Of a DNA stretch of 64,000 nucleotides, positions 1 through 7,883 are shown one piece after another. The stretch comes from Clostridia bacterium. Its GTDB lineage: Bacteria > Bacillota > Clostridia > Christensenellales > Borkfalkiaceae. Under the pieces are notes generated by a model, which was not told the DNA's origin, made no database searches, and worked only from the letters and a program-made list of their open reading frames with translations. Location of the stretch: NCBI GenBank assembly GCA_900766495.1, contig CAAFVM010000039.1, positions 18,153 to 82,152 of the forward strand, in the 5' to 3' direction. Both the position numbers and the translations under genes were made by a program. Numbering within the stretch: position 1 is the first letter of the stretch; each line of letters starts with the position of its first letter.

Positions 1-15
1 AAAAAAACAAAAATA

Positions 16-54
16 AAAAACGCGGTTTAAGCAAAAAACTTAAATCGCGTTTTT
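16..54. terminator. Rho-independent terminator, probably bidirectional
   Basis: A 16-bp stem (16-31 with 39-54, one G-T wobble) encloses a 7-nt A-rich loop. It has an A tract on one side and a T tract on the other, so it can act in both directions. For the leftward DeoR gene (323-1063) it is the first terminator met after the stop codon, beyond the repeat block. Confidence 0.75.
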
Positions 55-105
55 GTCTTATTAGAATTTACAGAAAGTCGGTTTACTAAAACTTTTCGAA
101 AAGCT

Positions 106-289
106 TACAATAATATGCGTGCAGACTTTTTATATGAACGGTATAATGACGGAGTAAAGTCATTTTGGCGGCAAAAAGCCGTCTTTACGGTTGTTAGTGA
201 TGAAGAATGGAATGCCTACAATAATATGCGTGCGGACTTTTTATATGAACGGTATAATGACGGAGTAAAGTCATTTTGGCGGCAAAAAG
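106..289 (+). repeat. Two tandem copies of a 73-bp repeat, period 111 bp
   Basis: Positions 106-178 and 217-289 match over 73 bp with a single difference (A at 123, G at 234). The copies are separated by 38 bp. A 65-codon reading frame crosses both copies (115-312) and so encodes the same peptide stretch twice, but it has no ribosome site and looks like a by-product of the repeat. Each copy contains a small inverted repeat (AATGAC/GTCATT). No function is recognised. It could be a dispersed genomic repeat or the remains of a mobile element. Confidence 0.85.
188..217 (+). repeat. 30-bp boundary motif, left copy
   Basis: This 30-bp stretch overlaps the spacer between the two 73-bp copies. Its reverse complement recurs at 63917-63946 with 28 of 30 identical positions, and similarity stops abruptly on both sides. 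The window is therefore bracketed by one motif in opposite orientations. Confidence 0.7.
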
Positions 290-322
290 TCGGCTATTTT
301 GCGGCTGCATAAGACTATGATT

Positions 323-1063
323 TTACAGTTTATATTTAGGCGCGCCGTAGTTTTCGGGTATTTTTTTATCGCAGAAGCAATAATCAACCTCGCTCAACTT
401 GCACAAGTTGTGCCAGCCGTTCACGTTGAATTTACTGCTGTCGATAAGCAGAGCGCTTTTTTTGCTGCGGCGCATCATTTCGGATCGCAAATCGTTTTCC
501 TCTTTCGAGGGGTCGGTAAGCATTCCGCCGTCGATAATGCCGTGGCAAGAAAAAAAGCACACGTCGGCGTTATAGTGGCGAATCATATCGGTGGCGTCCT
601 GTCCGACGTATGAATAAGAGTGGTTTACCATAAGCCCGCCCGTGCAAAGAGTTTTAATGTTGGTTTCGCAAAGCAGCATAGCCGTATGCACGCCGCTGGT
701 AATAACTATGATGTTTGAAAAGCCGGTAAGCAGTGGAATAAGGTATGAAGCGGTGGAAGAACCGTCCATCATAATAACGTCGCCGTTTTTAACCAGTTGA
801 ATGGCGGCGTTGGCAATCATCTTTTTCTCTGCGCCGAATTTCGAGCGGCGAAGCATAAGCGGCGTTAACGTGTTCGAAGCGTCCTGATTTAAAATCGCGC
901 CGCCGTGAGTGCGCAGAATAAGCCCTTTTTGCGTCAGCGTGGCAAGGTCGCGCCGAACGGTGGGTTCGCTTACATACATGGCTTTTGCAAGCTGTTCCAC
1001 CGAAGTAGCCTTTTCGTGCGATAAAAGGCTTAAAAGTTGTTGTTCGCGGTCTACAAGCGACAT
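323..1063 (-). CDS. DeoR/GlpR-family transcriptional regulator
   Basis: The 246-residue length is typical of the family. Residues about 5-57 form a DeoR-type winged helix-turn-helix, with the recognition-helix motif SEPTVRRDLATL followed by the wing GLILRTHGGA. Residues about 75-235 form the DeoRC sensor domain, including the DGSSTASYL phosphosugar-binding loop and a late LLIDSSKF strand. Members of this family usually repress sugar genes and are released by a phosphorylated sugar. The gene is transcribed away from the importer operon starting at 1359, with about 295 bp of shared control region, so control of that operon and of itself is the natural inference. The effector cannot be told from sequence. 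Confidence 0.93.
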   Translation of the reverse strand: MSLVDREQQLLSLLSHEKATSVEQLAKAMYVSEPTVRRDLATLTQKGLILRTHGGAILNQDASNTLTPLMLRRSKFGAEKKMIANAAIQLVKNGDVIMMDGSSTASYLIPLLTGFSNIIVITSGVHTAMLLCETNIKTLCTGGLMVNHSYSYVGQDATDMIRHYNADVCFFSCHGIIDGGMLTDPSKEENDLRSEMMRRSKKSALLIDSSKFNVNGWHNLCKLSEVDYCFCDKKIPENYGAPKYKL

Positions 1064-1112
1064 AATTAAATCCCTCTTATATATTCGGGGCGGTTCCCGT
1101 ATTTTTAAGCAT

Positions 1113-1141
1113 ACTATAACATACTTTTAAAAATTTTGCAA
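1113..1141 (-). promoter_or_regulatory. Predicted promoter of the DeoR gene
   Basis: Read on the minus strand, TTGCAA (1136-1141) and TATAGT (1113-1118) are separated by exactly 17 bp. They lie about 50 bp upstream of the DeoR start codon. Confidence 0.6.
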
Positions 1142-1158
1142 CTTAAAATTTGTTCAAT

Positions 1159-1227
1159 CGCTCATTTTTTGAGCGTTTTACCAAATATTTGCGTTTTATT
1201 ATCAAAATAGTGATTGATATAGTCAAT
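1159..1227. promoter_or_regulatory. Candidate DeoR operators (two inverted repeats)
   Basis: CGCTCA (1159-1164) and TGAGCG (1170-1175) form one inverted repeat; ATTGA (1213-1217) and TCAAT (1223-1227) form another. Both lie between the two divergent promoters, where a DeoR repressor would be expected to bind. The assignment rests on position and symmetry only. Confidence 0.35.
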
Positions 1228-1241
1228 ATTTGCCCATACTA

Positions 1242-1270
1242 TTGATTTTTTTGTTCAATGCCGTTATAAT
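1242..1270 (+). promoter_or_regulatory. Predicted promoter of the cassette A importer operon
   Basis: TTGATT (1242-1247), a 17-bp spacer and a perfect TATAAT (1265-1270). It lies about 90 bp before the start of the solute-binding protein gene at 1359. Confidence 0.65.
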
Positions 1271-1358
1271 TGAGCCGTTAAAAGCGGAACTATGCGCAGC
1301 GGCATGGTCGGCTTTAACGTTTTCATAACGATAAAAAACTTTAATAAGGGAGTCAGAT

Positions 1359-3029
1359 ATGAAAAAATTACTTTGCATGCTTATGTCGTTAACAATGGTG
1401 TTCTGCGCCGCTTCATGCCGCGGCAGGGGCGACAACGGTAACGGCGAAGAACCTATCGACCACACGAAAACCCAACTTTACGTAGCCAACTACGATTCGG
1501 GTTTCGGCAGCGAATGGCTTAAAAAGACCATCGCCCGCTTTGTTGAAGATTACAAAGATTATTCTTTCGAAGAGGGAAAAACCGGCGTTCAGGTTTATAC
1601 GCGTTTCGATAAGTCGTTTTACGGCAAGAGCCTGCTTTCGAGCATAGAGGGCTCTACTTACGACGTGTATTTTACCGAGGGCTTCTTCTATTACAACTTT
1701 GTTGCGGATAATAAGCTTCTCGACATAACCGATATAGTAACCCAGCCTCTTACGAAATACGGCGAAACCAAAAGCATTGAAGACAAACTTTCGCCCGAGC
1801 GCAAAGATTTCTTCAAGGTTAACGGAAGCACCTATTACGCTCTTCCCCATTTCGAAGCGGTAACCGGCATAATTTACGATATGGATTTGTTCGACGAAAA
1901 AGAATATTATTTCGCGAAGAACAAAGAGAATATGAACGACGGATTTACCAGCAAGAGCAGCGGCGAAGAACTCGCTTACGGGCCCGACAATCTGCCCGAT
2001 ACCGAAGACGACGGACTTCCCGCCACTTACGAAGATTTCTTCAAACTGTGCGACAGAATGAAGTCCGACGGTATAATTCCTATCTGCTGGAACGGTATTG
2101 CCACCGAATATCTTACCGATTTCGCTAAAAGCCTTGCCGCCGATTACGACGGAAAAGAAGAAACCATGCTCAACTTCACGTTCGACGGAACCGCCGATAT
2201 AGTAACCGGCTTTAACGGAAATACTCCTATAACCGAAGAAGTTGAAATCAATCCGTCCAACGGCTATCGCCTCGCGCAGCAGGCGGGCAAATATTACGCT
2301 TTGCAGTTTATAGATAAACTCGTTTCGGGTAAATATTACAGGGACGGCAGTTTCAGCCAGGGCGTAAGCCACACCGATAACCAAAGTATATTTTTAAGAA
2401 GCAAACTCGACACGCAAACCCCGACCGTGGCGATGATGATTGACGGAACCTGGTGGGAAAACGAAGCCACCAACTCCGGCGCATACGATTCGCTTGTAAA
2501 ACAGTTCGGACCCCGCGCTTCGAGGGATAGAAGACATTTCGGCTTTATGCCTTTCCCCAAAGCCACCGAAGCTCAACTGGGTTCGCAGTGGACGGTATGG
2601 GAACTGTTCAATTCCGCGGGCTTCATAAAAGCGAGCATTCCGCAAAACAGAGTTGAAATAGCAAAAACTTTCCTGCAATATTGCCACACCCAGCAGTCGC
2701 TTGCCGAATTCTCGGTTGAAACCAACACCATGAAAGCGTTCAACTACTCGCTCGACGACGAACAGAGTAAGCTTTCGAACTGGGGCAAACAGATGTACAA
2801 TCTGCACTCCGCCGCTGCTTGGGTAACTCCTTACGCGCAGAACCAAATGTATTTGCACTCTGCCGAAATCAAATGGGAATCGCAGGTGGACGGCGCCCCC
2901 TACAACAACCCCGCTCGCGATATTATGGATAAAGGCGCAACCGTAAACGGCAAAAAATGGTTTACCGGTATGGCTACCGTAAACTCGCAAAGCTACTGGA
3001 ACACTTTCGCCAAATATTTCAATAACTGA
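1359..3029 (+). CDS. ABC transporter sugar-binding lipoprotein (cassette A)
   Basis: 556 residues. A signal peptide ends in a lipobox with the lipidated cysteine at residue 20, so the protein should be anchored outside the membrane. The rest resembles a family 1 extracellular solute-binding protein: an early TQLYVANYDSG strand, DVYFTEGFFYY near the hinge and YALPHFEAVTGIIYD in the cleft. It is longer than the usual 420-450 residues. Part of the extra length is an acidic insertion, GPDNLPDTEDDGLPATY, which looks like a metal-binding loop. AAGGGAG precedes the start. Two permease genes follow directly. The counterpart at 40118 shares the insertion and the order of neighbours. The bound sugar is unknown; a glycan oligosaccharide is inferred. 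Confidence 0.9.
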   Translation: MKKLLCMLMSLTMVFCAASCRGRGDNGNGEEPIDHTKTQLYVANYDSGFGSEWLKKTIARFVEDYKDYSFEEGKTGVQVYTRFDKSFYGKSLLSSIEGSTYDVYFTEGFFYYNFVADNKLLDITDIVTQPLTKYGETKSIEDKLSPERKDFFKVNGSTYYALPHFEAVTGIIYDMDLFDEKEYYFAKNKENMNDGFTSKSSGEELAYGPDNLPDTEDDGLPATYEDFFKLCDRMKSDGIIPICWNGIATEYLTDFAKSLAADYDGKEETMLNFTFDGTADIVTGFNGNTPITEEVEINPSNGYRLAQQAGKYYALQFIDKLVSGKYYRDGSFSQGVSHTDNQSIFLRSKLDTQTPTVAMMIDGTWWENEATNSGAYDSLVKQFGPRASRDRRHFGFMPFPKATEAQLGSQWTVWELFNSAGFIKASIPQNRVEIAKTFLQYCHTQQSLAEFSVETNTMKAFNYSLDDEQSKLSNWGKQMYNLHSAAAWVTPYAQNQMYLHSAEIKWESQVDGAPYNNPARDIMDKGATVNGKKWFTGMATVNSQSYWNTFAKYFNN

Positions 3030-3040
3030 CGGAGAAATAA

Positions 3041-3994
3041 ATGGAATCTGTAAACGACGTTGCCGTAAAGAAAGGCAAGAAACCGAGAAATTCGTATAGG
3101 AAAGCGAGTACGGGCAATATGATTTTTTATTGCTGCCTGCTCGCGATTCCTCTGCTTCAGTTCTGCGTGTTTTATATAGGCGTGAACTTTAACTCGATAA
3201 AACTTTCTTTTCAAGGCAATTACGATTTTAATACCGGAAGATACGAATGGGTTCATTTCCAGAATTTTAAAAATTTCTTTGCGGAATGGAACAGCTCGGC
3301 GGAGTTCAAAGTATCTATAGGTAATACGCTTATAGGGCTTGCCGCCAACCTTATAGTCGGCGTGCCGCTCGGCGTATTGTTCTCTTACTATATTTACAAA
3401 AAAAGATTTTGCCACAACCTTTTTAAAATAGTGTTGTTTATGCCGTCTATAATTTCGGCGGTTGTAATAGTGGGCAATTTCAGATATTTCGTAGAACTCG
3501 CAATTCCCGAAATAGTAAAGGGCATAACCGGTTCAAGCATAAAAGGCTTGCTCGAAAACGCCGATACGCGTTTCGGAACCATAATATTTTATAATTTATG
3601 GATAGGTTTCGGAACGCCCATACTTATGTATGTGGGGGCTATGAACTCCATACCCGAATCGGCTTCCGAAGCCGCGCAAATAGAGGGCGCTTCGCTTATG
3701 CAGGAATTTTTCCACGTAACGCTGCCGCTCGCATATCCCACGATAGTAACTTTCGTAATAGCAAACATCGCGGGCGCGTTCAACAACCAGTTAAACCTTT
3801 ACACATTTTACGGCGGAAACGCTCCGTCTCTTATAAAAACGTTCGGATATATAATTTACAGCCGCACGCAGAAAGCCAACTACGCCGATTACCCGTATCT
3901 TGCCTGCATAGGCTTGCTTATGACGATTATAGTGGTTCCCGTAACGCTTTTAACCAAGTGGGCGCTTGAAAAATTCGGTCCGAGTACAGATTAA
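3041..3994 (+). CDS. ABC sugar transporter permease, MalF/UgpA type (cassette A)
   Basis: 317 residues with about six hydrophobic segments. The cytoplasmic EAA loop that docks on the ATPase is visible as EAAQIEGASLMQEFFHVTLP. The N-terminus is a basic hydrophilic stretch of about 25 residues before the first membrane segment. GGAG precedes the ATG, and the gap to the binding-protein gene is only 11 bp. It should pair with the permease at 4006 to form the channel of a CUT1 importer. No ATPase gene is in the window, so a shared MsmK/MsiK-type ATPase encoded elsewhere is inferred. Confidence 0.92.
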   Translation: MESVNDVAVKKGKKPRNSYRKASTGNMIFYCCLLAIPLLQFCVFYIGVNFNSIKLSFQGNYDFNTGRYEWVHFQNFKNFFAEWNSSAEFKVSIGNTLIGLAANLIVGVPLGVLFSYYIYKKRFCHNLFKIVLFMPSIISAVVIVGNFRYFVELAIPEIVKGITGSSIKGLLENADTRFGTIIFYNLWIGFGTPILMYVGAMNSIPESASEAAQIEGASLMQEFFHVTLPLAYPTIVTFVIANIAGAFNNQLNLYTFYGGNAPSLIKTFGYIIYSRTQKANYADYPYLACIGLLMTIIVVPVTLLTKWALEKFGPSTD

Positions 3995-4005
3995 GGAGAT
4001 AGAAT

Positions 4006-4896
4006 ATGAAAAAGAAAAAGTTTTTTTCGGGAATATCTCCTACGATGATAATTCTTTGCATACTGCTGTTTGTTTATTTTGCTTCCATACTGGTTCTTTT
4101 CGGTTGGGGCTTAATAACTTCTTTTAAAGATTATCACAGCGATTTTATAGTAAACGTTTTCGGTCTTCCAAAAAAATGGCAATTCGAAAACTACGCCACG
4201 GTTATAAAAGCTTTCGTATATCCCACGCCGAACGGAAGCAGGGTATATATAGAGGGAATGCTTTTTAACACCGTGCTTTACGCGGTGGGATGTTCGTTTT
4301 TCAGCACTTTGGTAACATGCGTAACGGCGTATGCCTGCGGCAGATTCCGTTATAAATTCAGCGGCATTCTTTCGTCGGTGGTTATAATTACCATGGTGTT
4401 GCCGGTAGTAGGCTCGTTGCCCAGCGAAATGGCGCTTGCCAAAGCCCTCGGCTTTTACGACAGCATACTCGGCATGTGGGCGATGAAATGTAACTTTTTA
4501 AGTTTATATTTCCTTGTGTTTTTCAAAGTTTTCCGCAATATGCCAAACGACGTTGAAGAGGCAGCCAAACTCGACGGCGCTTCCAACTGGACTATTATGG
4601 TTCGCATAATGTTCCCCATCGTTATGAACACTTTCGGCACCGTAATGCTTATAAAATTCATAGCGTTCTGGAACGAATACGAAATACCGCTTATTTACCT
4701 GCCGAACAACCCCACGTTGTCGATGGGTATAGCAAGGCTCAACACGTCCACCGAAAACGTGAACGGAGTAAACCTTTCGAGCGTACCGCTAAAAATGGCG
4801 GGCTGCATGTTACTTTTCATACCCATACTTATATTGTTTCTTGCTTGCCAGAAAAAGCTTATAGGCAGCATATCTATGGGCGGTTCCAAAGAATAA
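4006..4896 (+). CDS. ABC sugar transporter permease, MalG type (cassette A)
   Basis: 296 residues, about six membrane segments, with the EAA loop EEAAKLDGASNWTIMVRIMF. The short cytoplasmic N-terminus and the GWGLITSF motif after the first membrane helix are typical of the MalG-like second permease. AAGGAG precedes the start, 11 bp after the MalF-type gene. Its closest partner in the window is the permease at 42986, with which it shares the terminal pattern GSISMGGSKE/GNISMGGLKE. Confidence 0.92.
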   Translation: MKKKKFFSGISPTMIILCILLFVYFASILVLFGWGLITSFKDYHSDFIVNVFGLPKKWQFENYATVIKAFVYPTPNGSRVYIEGMLFNTVLYAVGCSFFSTLVTCVTAYACGRFRYKFSGILSSVVIITMVLPVVGSLPSEMALAKALGFYDSILGMWAMKCNFLSLYFLVFFKVFRNMPNDVEEAAKLDGASNWTIMVRIMFPIVMNTFGTVMLIKFIAFWNEYEIPLIYLPNNPTLSMGIARLNTSTENVNGVNLSSVPLKMAGCMLLFIPILILFLACQKKLIGSISMGGSKE

Positions 4897-4917
4897 AAGA
4901 ATAAAGGAGAAAATTAA

Positions 4918-7872
4918 ATGAGAAAAAGAGGATTAATCATAGCCGTATTAGGCTTTATATCCGCGGCGTGTTGTCTGGCGGGCGCGTTCTTCGCCGTCAA
5001 CGTCAAAGCGGATACCGAGCTTTCGGGCGTGCTTGTGCCTACGTTCGCAAACTACGGCTCCGAGCTTGCTCTGCCCGACGCGCAGATTGTAGTAGACGGG
5101 CAAACCTATGCGGCGCAGGCGGTAATTCGTTACCCGAGCGGCGCGGCTTACAGAAAAACTTCCGCCGTTTTAAGCGAAGAGGGCGTTTATACCGTAGAGT
5201 ATCGCGCAATCGTGAACGGCAAAATAGTAAAAGTAGAAAAGGAAGTTACCGTAAGAAAGAACTTGTTCTCGGTTAAAAAAGAAACCGACAGCGCGGAGTA
5301 CAAAGAGAATACGTTCGTAGGGCGGGGCGGCGTGGTCGTTTCGCTGGGAATGAATTCCATGCTCGAATACAACCGCGTAATAGACCTTTCCAAAACCACC
5401 ATTAAAGACAACGTTGTTGAACTTTACGCCGATTACGATAAAGTTCGCGGCGCCGAATTCTACGGGCTTACCGTGAAGCTTACCGATATTTACGACGAAA
5501 GTAACGCCGTAACCGTGTATTTCGACGGCAGAGCAACCGACCTCAACGTAGCCAACAGACCTTATTCCGACGTTCGCGCCGGCGCGGGCAGTCAAACCCT
5601 TTCCGGTTGGAACCGTTACGAGAAAAAGCTTTACGTAGGCACCCGCGGTTCGTGGGTAAGAAGCTCGTTCAAAGATGTAGACAACTTAACCAACCCGATA
5701 ATAGTTCGTTACGTGGCAGACGAAAAAGCCGTTTACGGCAACAACGATATGTTCATTATCGATTTCGACGACCCGCAGTATTTTTCGGAACTTTGGGGCG
5801 GCTTCACCACCGGCGAAGTTAAACTTTCTATTTCGGCAAACCAGATAGCCGATAAAACCGCCGATTTCGTAATAACCGGCATACTTGACGAAAAACTTGC
5901 CGACGACCACTCGATGGATACCGAGCCTCCTGTAATCGAAATAGAAGATTCCGGTTATGCAGAAGCTCCTGCGGGCGCGGTCAACGTGGCTTACCCCGTA
6001 TTCAACGCCACCGCGTTCGACGCATACTGCGGCGAATCTCCCGTAGAAATCGCGGTTTACGCGGCTTACGATTCTTCCGCACGCAACGAAATAGCTATTA
6101 TAAACGGAAAATTCACGCCCAAGCACGACGGCGTTTATACCGTGGTTTACACCTCTACCGACCTTTTCGGAAACAAAGCCGAAAAGCTTGTAAGGGTTAA
6201 CGTGGTAAAAACCCTCGCTTTGCCCGAAATAACTTTGGGCGAAAAGGTAGAAAGCGGCATTTGCGGCACTATAATCAAGCTTGCAAGCGCCGAATACGTA
6301 TCTTACAGCGGCAACGCCGAAACAAACGTTAAAGTAACGCTTAACGGCAACGTTATTTGCGAAAATCAAACGCAGTTCATGCCCGAAAAGGCGGGGACTT
6401 ATAAAGTAACTTACACCGCGAGCGACTATCTCGGTCGCGAAACAACCGAAGAATACTCGGTTGCAATAACCAACGGTGAAAACCCCGTGTTCATAGGCGC
6501 GCCCGTGCTTCCCAAATATCTGCTTACCGGAAGCGAGTATGTTTTCCCCGAATTCAACGGCTATCTTTACACGAACAGCGGCAAACAGACCGCCGAAACC
6601 ACGGTTAAAGTAAGCGTAGACGGCGAAGAAACCGTTTTAAGCGGCAGAAAGTATAAAGTAGATTTATCGCTTGCCGACAAAACCGTTAAGCTTATATATG
6701 CGGCGGGCAATACCCAAGCGGTTTACTCGCTCCCCGTAGTAGGCGCGAAGAAATCGGACGGCATAGATATGGCGGCGTATTTTGCGGGCGGCGACGTTAC
6801 AAAAACCGCCACGAGCGACGGCATTTTGCTTTCCGCCGTTAAAGACGGAGCAACAACCACTTTTGCAAACGCGCTTTACGGAGAAAAGCTCAATTTCAGC
6901 TTCACCGTAAACGGAAACAAGAATAAATTCGGCGGGCTTAAAATCCGCCTTATCGACAGCGAAGACGCCTCCTCTTCGGTAACCTTTAAAGTAACCAAAG
7001 GCGTTTACGGAAGCGGGCAGAGCTACGTTGAGCTTAACGGAATAAAAGCGCTTATCGGTTGCAGCTTCTTCGGCGATACCCCGAACAGAAACTTCTATAT
7101 CGAATATAACAACTCCGATTGCACCATAACCGACGGCAACACTTTCACCCTTACCGTAAACAACGACGACGAGGGGAATAAGTTCGGCGGTTTCGCAAGC
7201 GGCAAGGTTTATATGGAAATAACGTTCGAAAACGTTACCGGCGAATCCGAAATTAATTTTGCCAACATAAACGGTCAGAAATTAAGCACCGACAAGCGCG
7301 ACCGCGTGGTTCCGCTCATCGGTATTAAAGGCGAAGCCGAGGGTATGTACGCGCTCAATTCAAAAGTTAAAACTTTCGAAGTAATCGCAGCCGACGTATT
7401 AGACCCCAACGTTAAAGTAACCTTGTCGATACTGGCTCCGTCGGGCGGCAATCTGGTTCAGAACGGAATTACCTATTACGAATTAGCCACCGACGTATAT
7501 GAAATAACTCTTTCGGAATACGGCTATTACGTTGTTGAAATAACCGCTACCGATACTTCTAAAAAATACGACGTAGCCACCTATGTGTTCTATGTTGCCG
7601 ACAGGGTTCCGCCCGTAATAAAAGTTTCGGGTTCGGTTGTGAAAGAAGCCAAAGTCAACGCGAAAGTAACCGTTCCGTCGGCTACCGCAACCGACAACTG
7701 CGACGAAAGCGTAACCGTTTACGCGTTCTATGTAAATCCCGATAAAAACCTTACTCTTGTTACGAACGGCAGTTTCACCCCGAACAAAGCGGGCAAATGG
7801 AAAGTAGTTTACTACGCGTTCGACGAATTCGGCAACTCCTCGGTCGTAACTTACGAAATTACGGTAAAGTGA
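4918..7872 (+). CDS. Large secreted Ig-like multidomain protein (cassette A)
   Basis: 984 residues. A Sec signal peptide spans about residues 1-33, cleaved near VKADTE; there is no lipobox, no LPXTG motif and no C-terminal membrane segment. The body is a string of beta-sandwich-like domains. An N-terminal Ig-like domain ends in GVYTVEYRAIVNG. Two or more HYR/DUF5011-like units carry the signature GVYTVVYTSTDLFGNKAEK, and similar units recur at the C-terminus. Between them are regions with jelly-roll, carbohydrate-binding-like character. No catalytic motif is recognised. It lies between the permeases and the DUF4838 gene, as does its paralogue at 43873. A role in binding or displaying glycan at the cell surface is inferred. 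How it stays attached is unclear. Confidence 0.7.
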   Translation: MRKRGLIIAVLGFISAACCLAGAFFAVNVKADTELSGVLVPTFANYGSELALPDAQIVVDGQTYAAQAVIRYPSGAAYRKTSAVLSEEGVYTVEYRAIVNGKIVKVEKEVTVRKNLFSVKKETDSAEYKENTFVGRGGVVVSLGMNSMLEYNRVIDLSKTTIKDNVVELYADYDKVRGAEFYGLTVKLTDIYDESNAVTVYFDGRATDLNVANRPYSDVRAGAGSQTLSGWNRYEKKLYVGTRGSWVRSSFKDVDNLTNPIIVRYVADEKAVYGNNDMFIIDFDDPQYFSELWGGFTTGEVKLSISANQIADKTADFVITGILDEKLADDHSMDTEPPVIEIEDSGYAEAPAGAVNVAYPVFNATAFDAYCGESPVEIAVYAAYDSSARNEIAIINGKFTPKHDGVYTVVYTSTDLFGNKAEKLVRVNVVKTLALPEITLGEKVESGICGTIIKLASAEYVSYSGNAETNVKVTLNGNVICENQTQFMPEKAGTYKVTYTASDYLGRETTEEYSVAITNGENPVFIGAPVLPKYLLTGSEYVFPEFNGYLYTNSGKQTAETTVKVSVDGEETVLSGRKYKVDLSLADKTVKLIYAAGNTQAVYSLPVVGAKKSDGIDMAAYFAGGDVTKTATSDGILLSAVKDGATTTFANALYGEKLNFSFTVNGNKNKFGGLKIRLIDSEDASSSVTFKVTKGVYGSGQSYVELNGIKALIGCSFFGDTPNRNFYIEYNNSDCTITDGNTFTLTVNNDDEGNKFGGFASGKVYMEITFENVTGESEINFANINGQKLSTDKRDRVVPLIGIKGEAEGMYALNSKVKTFEVIAADVLDPNVKVTLSILAPSGGNLVQNGITYYELATDVYEITLSEYGYYVVEITATDTSKKYDVATYVFYVADRVPPVIKVSGSVVKEAKVNAKVTVPSATATDNCDESVTVYAFYVNPDKNLTLVTNGSFTPNKAGKWKVVYYAFDEFGNSSVVTYEITVK

Positions 7873-7883
7873 GGTAAAAAAGA

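Noticed and set aside
115..312. 65-codon reading frame over the left tandem repeat
   Set aside because: It consists of the repeat unit read twice, has no ribosome site and other frames are equally open; treated as a repeat, not a gene.
1413..2384. Long minus-strand frame opposite the first binding-protein gene
   Set aside because: It mirrors the codon pattern of the plus-strand gene, has no ribosome site and no recognisable domain. The plus-strand protein has a lipobox and family motifs.
4918..7872. Cell-wall sorting or S-layer anchor on the large Ig-like proteins
   Set aside because: Neither 4918-7872 nor 43873-46998 ends with LPXTG, a membrane helix or SLH repeats, so no anchor type is claimed.
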